A DNA stretch of 13,419 bases from Bifidobacteriaceae bacterium. Lineage in GTDB: Bacteria; Actinomycetota; Actinomycetes; Actinomycetales; WQXJ01. Under the pieces are notes generated by a model. That model was given only the letters and a program-made list of their open reading frames with translations, ran no database searches and had not been told where the DNA came from. The position numbers were made by a program, and so were the translations under genes. Shown piece after piece: positions 7,092 through 12,871 of this stretch. The number at the start of each line of letters is the position of its first letter. Position 1 is the stretch's first letter. The stretch covers positions 1 through 13,419 of the forward strand of contig JAISCU010000397.1 in NCBI GenBank assembly GCA_031265345.1, in the 5' to 3' direction.

Positions 7092-7111
7092 GTCCCTAAC
7101 CCACCGCCGCG
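7092..7111. repeat. Direct repeat copy 1 (GTCCCTAACCCACCG core)
   Basis: The 15-base core is identical to 7229-7243, and the match extends to 20 bases with one mismatch. On the minus strand it reads CGGTGGGTTAGGGAC, close to the GTGGTTGGGGAC motifs at 10252-10294, so it probably belongs to the same dispersed repeat family. Confidence 0.6.
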
Positions 7112-7228
7112 TCGTCGCCGGATGGCGCCGCAGTGAATTGGGTCACAAGGTGTCCGATGCCGCCCGGTCGGCCGCCAGTGTCTGCGCAGGTCACAGGGTT
7201 GACGGCATCGGCATCCCTGACCGCCGCC

Positions 7229-7248
7229 GTCCCTAACCCACCGTCGCG
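7229..7248. repeat. Direct repeat copy 2 (GTCCCTAACCCACCG core)
   Basis: Second copy of the repeat at 7092, in the same orientation and 137 bp further on, with one mismatch over 20 bases. Confidence 0.6.
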
Positions 7249-7537
7249 CGCCTCTCCGCCCCTGCCACGGTGAGTTATGGACACTCGGCTCGCAGGGGAT
7301 GCCTGCCGCCATGGTGGGGACAACCTCAGATCTGGCGCACGCCGAGGCGCGGCGGGGAACCGTCGGAGCTGGTCCAGTACGACATATCCCCGATTCACGA
7401 TGCCGCGCTCCACCTGATGGTCGATGTCGTCGGCCTCGCGGACACGGGTTTCGACTTCGGCTGCTGTGCGAGGGTCTGCGCGCGGCCATTGCCACGCCTG
7501 TGGTAATCGGCGCATCGGTCAGGTTGGCTCAGAGCCG

Positions 7538-8398
7538 TCAGTGCTCAGCGCGCCGACCTTCAAGCACCGCTTCATAGAGCGCCCGCTTCGACAGGCTCGC
7601 GGTTTCGGCCACGACCGCGACCGCCTCCTTCAACCCTGCTCCGGCGCCGACCCGGCGCTCGACCTGACGGACGAGTTCGACCAGGGCGGCGGCATCGGGC
7701 GTGGCTTTGACCACAGGCGCTCCGATCACCAGCGTGACCTCGCCTTTCAATTCGCGGCTGGCCACCACAGTCGCCAACTCTCCCAATGTGCCCCGGATCA
7801 ACTCCTGGTGCGGCTTGGTCAACTCGCGGGCCACCACCGCGGGGCGGTCGGAGCCGAGCCGATCAGCCGCATCTGCCAAAGTGGCGCCGACCCGCCTCGC
7901 CGACTCGAACGCCACCACAGTGCGCTGCTCCCCCCCGAGCCGATCGAGCCATTCGGCCCGACCAGCCGCAGTCCGGGGAACGAATCCGTCGAAAGCGAAA
8001 CGGTCGGTCGGCAGGCCGGACAACGCCAGGGCGGTGAGCACAGCCGAAGGCCCCGGCGCGCAGGTCACCGGTATGTCGGCGTCGATAGCGGCCCTCACCA
8101 ACGGGAATCCCGGGTCGGAGATGAGCGGCATGCCAGCGTCGGAGACCACCACGACCAGGCCGGCGCGGGCCTGCTCCAGCAACAGCGGCAAGCGCGCGCG
8201 CTCGTTGTGATCGTAGAACGAGACCACTCGCCCCGCGACCTTGACGCCCAGGCGACGGGCCAGGTCGCGCAGGCGGCGAGTGTCCTCGGCGGCGACCAGA
8301 TCGGCCGTGGCGAGCAGCGCGCGAAGATGGTCCGAAGCGTCGGCCGGGTCGCCAATCGGGGTCGCGGCCAGCACAATGCCAGGGGCTACCAAGCTCAT
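7538..8398 (-). CDS. rsmI: 16S rRNA (cytidine(1402)-2'-O)-methyltransferase
   Basis: A 286-residue cytosolic SAM-dependent methyltransferase of the tetrapyrrole-methylase fold. It 2'-O-methylates C1402 of 16S rRNA in the P-site, together with RsmH's N4 methylation. The motifs run in family order: TPIGD (13-17), AAEDTRRLRDL (36-46), VVSFYDHNE (58-66), VVVVSDAGMPLISDPG (82-97), the CAPGPSAVLTALALSGLP loop, FDGFVPR, and AFESARR, followed by the usual small C-terminal helical domain. Length is normal (about 275-290). Its ATG lies 19 bp from the divergent mannosyltransferase start, an arrangement also known in mycobacteria. There is no Shine-Dalgarno upstream of the ATG, consistent with a leaderless mRNA from the shared -10. 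Nothing is missing or broken. Confidence 0.96.
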   Translation of the reverse strand: MSLVAPGIVLAATPIGDPADASDHLRALLATADLVAAEDTRRLRDLARRLGVKVAGRVVSFYDHNERARLPLLLEQARAGLVVVVSDAGMPLISDPGFPLVRAAIDADIPVTCAPGPSAVLTALALSGLPTDRFAFDGFVPRTAAGRAEWLDRLGGEQRTVVAFESARRVGATLADAADRLGSDRPAVVARELTKPHQELIRGTLGELATVVASRELKGEVTLVIGAPVVKATPDAAALVELVRQVERRVGAGAGLKEAVAVVAETASLSKRALYEAVLEGRRAEH

Positions 8399-8403
8399 AC
8401 CCG

Positions 8404-8410
8404 TACCATA
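8404..8410. promoter_or_regulatory. Symmetric bidirectional -10 element for rsmI and the mannosyltransferase gene
   Basis: TACCATA contains TACCAT on the plus strand (8404-8409) and TATGGT on the minus strand (8410-8405), both fitting TANNNT. The plus hexamer ends eight bases before the GTG at 8418; the minus hexamer ends six bases before the ATG at 8398. Both distances place transcription starts at or next to the start codons. The gap is too short for two separate promoters with leaders. Regions -35 would lie inside each opposing coding sequence and are not obvious. Confidence 0.55.
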
Positions 8411-8417
8411 GGCCTTT

Positions 8418-10223
8418 GTGACGGTAGAACCTAGCGCCGAGGAGCGGGCCCAGGACGATCCGCGAAACGCGCGGTCGGGCGGTCCTTCGGCCGCCGCTGC
8501 GGCCCTCGGACTGGCGCCACGGCATCGTCCAAACCGAGATGCCGGACACCGGACCGACTGGCCTTACCTGGCGGCGCGCTGGGCCGGGCCTGTCGGCGTG
8601 ACGCTGCTCGCGCTGCTGATGCGGCTCTGGAAACTGGGCACACCGCACAAACTGATGTTCGACGAGACCTATTACGTCAAGGACGCCTATTCCCTGCTGA
8701 CTCACGGCGTCGAAATGAACTGGGCCGAGGAGGCCAACAAGCTGTTCGAGGCGGGCGACTTCTCCGGCCAACTCGGCACCCCCGCGTACGTGGTGCACCC
8801 GCCCCTGGGGAAATGGCTGATCGCGCTCGGGATGTGGCTATTCGGCCCCGAATCCTCGTTCGGCTGGCGGTTCTCCTGTGCTATCGCCGGAACCCTGGCT
8901 GTGCTGCTGACTATCTTGATCGGTTGGCGGCTGTTCCAGTCCCAAGCCCTGGGCCTGATCGCGGGTCTGCTTCTGGCGGTGGACGGCATCTCCCTGGTCC
9001 TGTCCCGCAGCGGGCTGTTGGACGTGTTCCTGATGACGTTCGCCCTTCTGGCGCTGTGGCTGATCCTCAAGGACCGCGCCGTCATGGACCAACGATTGGC
9101 GGAGCGAATGCGCCGCCCGCTCGGCCACGGCCCCACCGGCGCGCCCCTTTACGCCGACCTTCGCTACGGGCCCGGTCTGGGCATGCGCTGGTACCTCCTC
9201 GGCGCCGGCGTGGCTCTCGGCATGGCCTGCGGGATCAAATGGTCGGGGCTCTACTTCCTGGCCGTCTACGGCCTGCTGGTGGTCGCATGGGACGCCGCCG
9301 CCCGCCGCCGCGCCGGGATCAAGCTGTGGCTCTGGGCGGGCTGTTGGCGGGACGGAGTCAAAGCTTTCGGCCTGCTGGTGCCGGTCGCGCTGGTCACCTA
9401 CGTGGCTTGCTGGTCCGGTTGGCTGGCGACCAAGACCGGCTACTTCCGGGACTGGGCCACCACCCATCCCGGCGAGGGCGTCGGCTGGCTCCCCGCCGGG
9501 CTGCGCTCGCTGGTCGCCTACCACCAGCAAGCCTGGGGCTTCCACACATCGTTGACCAGCGAGCACGACTACCAGTCCAACCCGGCCCTGTGGCTCCTCC
9601 AGGCCCGTCCCACCTCCTTCTTCTACGAGTCCGAACCGACCTGCGGCGCGGAAGCCTGCAGCCAGGCCGTCACGGCTCTCGGCAATCCGTTGGTCTGGTG
9701 GGTCGGCATCCTGGCCCTCGGCGTAGTCCTCTACCAGGCCGTCGTTTGGGCTGACCGCCGCGCCTGGGTCATCGTGTGCGGCTACCTGGCCGGGTACGTG
9801 CCCTGGCTCTTCTTCGCGCAGCGCACCATCTTCACCTTCTACACGGTCGCCTTCGTGCCGTTCGTCACCCTGGCGTTGGCCTACGCGGCAGGAGTCCTGA
9901 TAGGGCCGGGCCGCGCCGGGACCGGCGCCGGGGCATGGGCTGGAGCCGCCCGCCGCGCCGCGCCCCGAGGCCCGCTTCCGTTGGCGGCTTCGGAGCTCCC
10001 CGCGCCTCTGTCGCACGATGCCGCCGTCCTAGTCGACCCGCACGCCCGTGCCCGCCTTCGTGTCGCCAGGCACCTCTCGATCAAGCCCGGACCGATCATG
10101 GTGGTCGGCGTCGCGGTGGCCCTGATGCTGTTCGTCTCAGCCTTCTTCTGGCCCATCTGGACCGCTCAATCGGTGTCCTACCACTTCTGGCAGATGCACA
10201 TGTGGTTCCATTCCTGGATCTGA
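8418..10223 (+). CDS. pmt: Protein O-mannosyltransferase (PMT family, GT39)
   Basis: A 601-residue polytopic membrane protein that transfers mannose from polyprenyl-phosphate-mannose to Ser/Thr of exported proteins, like mycobacterial Rv1002c. A cytosolic, disordered N-terminus of about 48 residues precedes the first membrane helix (about 53-70). The first outer loop has the catalytic acidic pair D82-E83 in KLMFDETYYVKDAY. HPPLGKW at 127-133 is another family landmark. Further hydrophobic helices follow, for example at 153-172, 177-197 and 200-217. An Ala/Pro/Arg-rich cytosolic insert at about 497-550 precedes the final helix and the aromatic end HMWFHSWI. Length is close to the actinobacterial norm (about 520-600). 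GTG is the start because it sits one leaderless distance from the shared -10. It is divergent from rsmI and convergent with the UbiB-family gene. Confidence 0.93.
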   Translation: MTVEPSAEERAQDDPRNARSGGPSAAAAALGLAPRHRPNRDAGHRTDWPYLAARWAGPVGVTLLALLMRLWKLGTPHKLMFDETYYVKDAYSLLTHGVEMNWAEEANKLFEAGDFSGQLGTPAYVVHPPLGKWLIALGMWLFGPESSFGWRFSCAIAGTLAVLLTILIGWRLFQSQALGLIAGLLLAVDGISLVLSRSGLLDVFLMTFALLALWLILKDRAVMDQRLAERMRRPLGHGPTGAPLYADLRYGPGLGMRWYLLGAGVALGMACGIKWSGLYFLAVYGLLVVAWDAAARRRAGIKLWLWAGCWRDGVKAFGLLVPVALVTYVACWSGWLATKTGYFRDWATTHPGEGVGWLPAGLRSLVAYHQQAWGFHTSLTSEHDYQSNPALWLLQARPTSFFYESEPTCGAEACSQAVTALGNPLVWWVGILALGVVLYQAVVWADRRAWVIVCGYLAGYVPWLFFAQRTIFTFYTVAFVPFVTLALAYAAGVLIGPGRAGTGAGAWAGAARRAAPRGPLPLAASELPAPLSHDAAVLVDPHARARLRVARHLSIKPGPIMVVGVAVALMLFVSAFFWPIWTAQSVSYHFWQMHMWFHSWI

Positions 10224-10247
10224 CCGCAGACCCGACAAGCGCCAAAA

Positions 10248-10294
10248 CCATAGTTGGGGACGGGCCCGAACCGTGGTTGGGGACAGTCCCCAAC
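10248..10294. repeat. Dispersed repeat: two GTTGGGGAC units and a perfect 19-bp palindrome
   Basis: The unit CC(A/G)T(A/G)GTTGGGGAC occurs at 10248-10261 and again at 10271-10284. The second continues as a perfect palindrome, GTTGGGGAC-A-GTCCCCAAC (10276-10294). It lies between two convergent genes, where it could fold in either transcript and serve as a terminator, although no T-tract follows. The unit resembles the minus-strand reading of the repeats at 7092 and 7229, so a REP-like family is likely. Confidence 0.6.
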
Positions 10295-10330
10295 TCGGGT
10301 TAGCTTGATCTCAAACTAATCTGCGGACGG

Positions 10331-12100
10331 TCACCGGGGCCGCTTGTGGCGCCCGCGCCCGTTGCGCGCCTGGAACAGCATCACCAGTGCGCCCAGCCCC
10401 GCCAGGACCCCGCCCAGCGGCTCGGCGGTGGCGGCCACCAATAGCTGCACCCCGCTCAACGCCATCACTCCGCCGATCCCAGCCCGCACCAGACGACCCG
10501 TCTGCTCGGCTCGCGACCGAGCCAGGCGGGCCTCTTGCGAGCGGCCCAGCTTGACCACCAGTCCGCCCGCATTGGCCTTGGCGGCGAGTTCGACCACGTT
10601 CCGGGCCGTCGGCAGGGCCGCTCCGGCCAGGTCCCGCAATTGGCCCAGCCCGGCTGGCCCCAACAGCCTGCCCGCCTGGGCCGCCGCTGGCAGGTCGGTC
10701 AGCCCCACCGCCTCGGCCAGTGCGGCCAAACGCTCGAAGCCGGGCAGCCCCGCCAACCAGCCCAGGACGCCGGGCCCGCCGCGGGCGCCGTCCGGATCGG
10801 TCACCGCCGCCCGCACCAGCGGCACCAGTTCCTCCATCAGATTCATCTTCGGATCGAGCCCGAGCGCCACACCGGTCAGGTTGATCAAAGTCTTGCCCAG
10901 GAAGGCGATCCGGCCGGGCAACTGGAACGGCTGCGAGTACATGAACAACCGGAGCTCCTCGACGGCATCGTCATCCAAAGACGATTCGCCCGTGCTGGCG
11001 CCGAGCACCCTGGCGACCATCGGCTCGAGGGCCGCAGCGAGCAACCCGGAATCGGCGCCCTCGCGGAGAAAGCCCATGCGGTCCAGCAACTCGGCCGACC
11101 GCCGCCAATCGCGGCCGAACAACGCCAGAGCCAGCTCGGGGATGTCGCGGTGGAGGTTCTCCGGCACCGTGCCGACCATGCCGAAATCGAGCAGGAGAAT
11201 CGTCCCGTCGGACCGCACCAGGATGTTGCCGGGATGCGGATCGGCGTGGAAGAACCCGTCCCGGAGCACCATCTGGAGGTAGACCTCGAGCAGGTCGCGG
11301 GCCAACTGGCTCCGGTCGATTCCGGCCGCGTCGAGCTGGGCCAGGGCATTGATCTTGACGCCCTCCATCAACTCCATCGTGAGGACGCGCCGCGTGGTCT
11401 CACGCCAGTGGATGCGCGGCATGTCGATGTTCGGGTTGAGCAGGAAACTGGCCTGGAACCGTTCGGCGTTGGCGCCCTCGGCGATCATGTCGAGCTCCGC
11501 CAGCAACGTGTCCTCGAACTCGCCGTAGAACATGTCCAGGTCGAAGCCGGTCCCCACGGTGGTTAGGCGGTCGACCCAGCGCAGGATGGTCTTCATCGAC
11601 CGCAGGTCCGTTTGAACCAGGTCTTCGATGCCCGGCCGCAGCACTTTCACCGCGACGGGCGTGCCGTCAGCCAACTCTGCCCGGTGCACCTGCCCGAGCG
11701 ACGCCGCCGCCAACGGCTCGTCCTCGAAAGCCCGGTAGACCTCCGCCACCGGCTGTTGGAGCTCACGCTCGATCTCGGCCCGGATGGCGGGAGTCGGCAC
11801 CGCCGGCACGGCGTCCTGCAGGCGGGCCAGTTCGATCGTGTACTCGGTCGGCAACAGGTCCACCCGCGTCGAGACGTGCTGCCCGAGTTTGATGACCAAG
11901 CCGCCCATCTCGGTCGCCAAACGCGTGAAGGTCCGGGCCTGGGCGGTGTAGAGGCGGTGGCGGCGCTCGGCCAACCGGGCGGGCCGCATGAACCGGGCGG
12001 TCTTGTTCAGCCACCACAGTTGCCACGCGATGCGCGCGGCCACCCGCATCGTGGCACGGTAGCGCGCCATCCCGGTCAGGCGCGAGAAGTCCTTAGCCAT
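10331..12100 (-). CDS. UbiB/ABC1/AarF family atypical protein kinase-like ATPase
   Basis: A 589-residue protein with all UbiB-family marks: the KxGQ motif (KLGQ, 71-74), the Ala-rich loop AAAS (131-134) replacing the glycine-rich loop, catalytic Lys152 in VAVKVL, the family ELD motif (202-204), HADPHPGN (285-292) and DFG (305-307). The C-terminus has two hydrophobic segments (about 535-575) and a basic tail, the usual tandem membrane anchor. UbiB proteins are ATPases needed for ubiquinone or other isoprenoid-lipid metabolism. Actinobacteria use menaquinone, so the substrate here is unknown. No ubiquinone genes are nearby. AGGA lies four bases before the ATG, and a -10-like TAGATT ends eight bases before it, so a leaderless start is also possible. 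Family certain, function open. Confidence 0.92.
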   Translation of the reverse strand: MAKDFSRLTGMARYRATMRVAARIAWQLWWLNKTARFMRPARLAERRHRLYTAQARTFTRLATEMGGLVIKLGQHVSTRVDLLPTEYTIELARLQDAVPAVPTPAIRAEIERELQQPVAEVYRAFEDEPLAAASLGQVHRAELADGTPVAVKVLRPGIEDLVQTDLRSMKTILRWVDRLTTVGTGFDLDMFYGEFEDTLLAELDMIAEGANAERFQASFLLNPNIDMPRIHWRETTRRVLTMELMEGVKINALAQLDAAGIDRSQLARDLLEVYLQMVLRDGFFHADPHPGNILVRSDGTILLLDFGMVGTVPENLHRDIPELALALFGRDWRRSAELLDRMGFLREGADSGLLAAALEPMVARVLGASTGESSLDDDAVEELRLFMYSQPFQLPGRIAFLGKTLINLTGVALGLDPKMNLMEELVPLVRAAVTDPDGARGGPGVLGWLAGLPGFERLAALAEAVGLTDLPAAAQAGRLLGPAGLGQLRDLAGAALPTARNVVELAAKANAGGLVVKLGRSQEARLARSRAEQTGRLVRAGIGGVMALSGVQLLVAATAEPLGGVLAGLGALVMLFQARNGRGRHKRPR

Positions 12101-12108
12101 CAGGTCCT

Positions 12109-12114
12109 AATCTA
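12109..12114 (-). promoter_or_regulatory. Possible -10 element of the UbiB-family gene
   Basis: TAGATT on the minus strand fits TANNNT and ends eight bases before the ATG at 12100. That would give a leaderless or near-leaderless transcript separate from the AbrB-type gene 110 bp upstream. AGGA in the gap could alternatively serve as a ribosome site for a longer transcript. Confidence 0.35.
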
Positions 12115-12210
12115 GGCCGGTCGGCGCCGCTCGGCGTCGAAGCGGGCGGGCTCGCCTAGGCGTCGCCTTGGCCGTCTTGGTCGTCCTTGTCGCGCTGGCC
12201 GTGCGGGCCG

Positions 12211-12675
12211 TCATGGGCCGTCATGGCCGTCGGTGCCATCCTGGGCCGCCGGGTGGTCAGCGCCGTGACCGTCCTGGGCTCTCTGCCCACCCGAGGCGGT
12301 CGCGCCGTCAGCGCCGTCGCCGTCCTGATCCGCGTCGGGGCCGACGCCGTCCGCGGGAGCCGACCCAGCGGCATCGTCCACGTCGTCTTCGTCGTAAAGG
12401 CCGTTCAGACGGTCGATCCACTCCTGGCCCATCTGGCCGAGCTTGTCGGCTTTGGCCACGAAGAATTCGGCCACCTTGGTGAACGCCTCGGCCTTGACGA
12501 AGACGACCGAGCCCTGAAGCTTGTTGCCGAACACGACGAACCGGTCGCCCGGCTCGATCCCGAGGCTCTTGCGCGCCTCAGCCGGTATGACCACCTGGCC
12601 GCGCTCGCCGACGGTGGCCGTGCCGCAGATCTGGCGCGGCGGGAAACCGCGGCCCCTGCTCGAGTGTGCGTTCAT
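12211..12675 (-). CDS. AbrB/MazE/SpoVT-type DNA-binding protein with long acidic tail
   Basis: A 154-residue protein. Residues 18-62 form a SpoVT/AbrB swapped-hairpin domain (GTATVGERGQVVIPAEARKS, then LGIEPGDRFVVFGN), which binds DNA as a dimer. A helical segment follows (about 64-93), and then a low-complexity tail from 95 to the end dominated by Asp, Gly, Ala, Gln and His. The ATG at 12675 has AGGAG (12682-12686) six bases upstream, so the much longer frame extending to 13014 is rejected. There is no toxin gene next to it, so this looks like a stand-alone regulator rather than an antitoxin. A perfect 10-bp inverted repeat overlaps its promoter, suggesting autoregulation. The tail is unusual; tails of this composition are not part of the AbrB fold. 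Confidence 0.85.
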   Translation of the reverse strand: MNAHSSRGRGFPPRQICGTATVGERGQVVIPAEARKSLGIEPGDRFVVFGNKLQGSVVFVKAEAFTKVAEFFVAKADKLGQMGQEWIDRLNGLYDEDDVDDAAGSAPADGVGPDADQDGDGADGATASGGQRAQDGHGADHPAAQDGTDGHDGP

Positions 12676-12681
12676 CACCGT

Positions 12682-12686
12682 CTCCT
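12682..12686 (-). promoter_or_regulatory. Ribosome binding site of the AbrB-type gene
   Basis: AGGAG on the minus strand, six bases before the ATG at 12675. It fixes the start and rules out the longer upstream reading frame. Confidence 0.8.
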
Positions 12687-12693
12687 CTCGCTG

Positions 12694-12726
12694 GGGTGTA
12701 TGAACTTTCCTACAGATCATACACCC
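12694..12726. promoter_or_regulatory. Operator: perfect 10-bp inverted repeat over the AbrB-type gene's promoter
   Basis: GGGTGTATGA (12694-12703) and TCATACACCC (12717-12726) are exact inverse copies separated by 13 bases, with half-site centres 23 bp apart (about two helical turns). The right half-site overlaps a good minus-strand -10, TATGAT (12716-12721), about 40 bases before the start codon. A dimer bound here would block the promoter. Autorepression by the AbrB-type product is the simplest reading, but the binding protein is not shown. Confidence 0.65.
12716..12721 (-). promoter_or_regulatory. -10 element of the AbrB-type gene
   Basis: TATGAT on the minus strand is one base from the TATAAT consensus. 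The expected start would be near 12709, giving a leader of about 33 bases that contains the AGGAG site and the left operator arm. The -35 region (around 12739-12744) is weak. Confidence 0.5.
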
Positions 12727-12773
12727 TGGGGTCGCCGGATTGCGTCCGGGCGTGGGATCGTCACGACCGCGCT

Positions 12774-12801
12774 TTGAGTGGACGATGCCGCGCGCTAGAG
12801 T
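12774..12801 (+). promoter_or_regulatory. Candidate promoter of the NRAMP transporter gene
   Basis: TTGAGT (12774-12779) and TAGAGT (12796-12801) are separated by 16 bases and match TTGACA and TANNNT reasonably. The predicted start near 12808 leaves a leader of about 64 bases before the GTG at 12872. Confidence 0.4.
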
Positions 12802-12835
12802 TTTCGGGTAACCGAATCTTTGGTTTCGGGTAGCC
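12802..12835 (+). promoter_or_regulatory. Two phased direct repeats, candidate metal-regulator sites
   Basis: TTTCGGGTAACC (12802-12813) and TTTCGGGTAGCC (12824-12835) differ at one base and start 22 bp apart, about two helical turns. The first includes the inverted repeat TTCGG-GTAA-CCGAA (12803-12816). They lie over and just after the predicted transcription start, a repressor position. As the gene encodes an NRAMP transporter, a DtxR/MntR-type manganese or iron repressor is a reasonable guess; the sites do not match a consensus I can quote. Confidence 0.45.
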
Positions 12836-12862
12836 TCAGCCCGGACCTTGCGAGCCGAATTT

Positions 12863-12869
12863 GGAGGGG
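12863..12869 (+). promoter_or_regulatory. Ribosome binding site of the NRAMP gene
   Basis: GGAGGGG, with its GGAGG core four bases before the GTG at 12872. This decides for the GTG start over the in-frame ATG at 13013, which has no such site. Confidence 0.6.
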
Positions 12870-12871
12870 CA

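Larger units (their letters stand above)
7051..7537. other. Gap without a recognisable gene, containing a direct repeat
   Basis: About 490 bp between the small membrane protein gene and the end of rsmI. The minus-strand frame around 7290-7500 has G/C-ending codons and could be a decayed gene, but I recognise no family and see no ribosome site. The clear structure is the 20-bp direct repeat listed separately. No tRNA or terminator with a T-tract is visible. Confidence 0.4.

Noticed and set aside
6800..7495. Long N-terminal extension of the winged-helix regulator (329 residues in total)
   Set aside because: The extra sequence is Arg/Gly-rich shadow translation opposite or out of frame with the membrane protein, and the regulator domain begins right at the ATG at 6799.
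7290..7515. Possible minus-strand gene (MRRLPQAW... with ADDIDHQVERGIVNRGYVVL)
   Set aside because: Codon use is G/C-ending, but there is no recognised family, no ribosome site, and the downstream half is low-complexity and contains the direct repeats. It may be a decayed gene.
12211..12675. Type II toxin-antitoxin locus based on the AbrB/MazE domain
   Set aside because: Neither neighbour is a toxin: one is a UbiB-family gene, the other an NRAMP transporter gene, and the C-terminus is not a typical toxin-binding segment.
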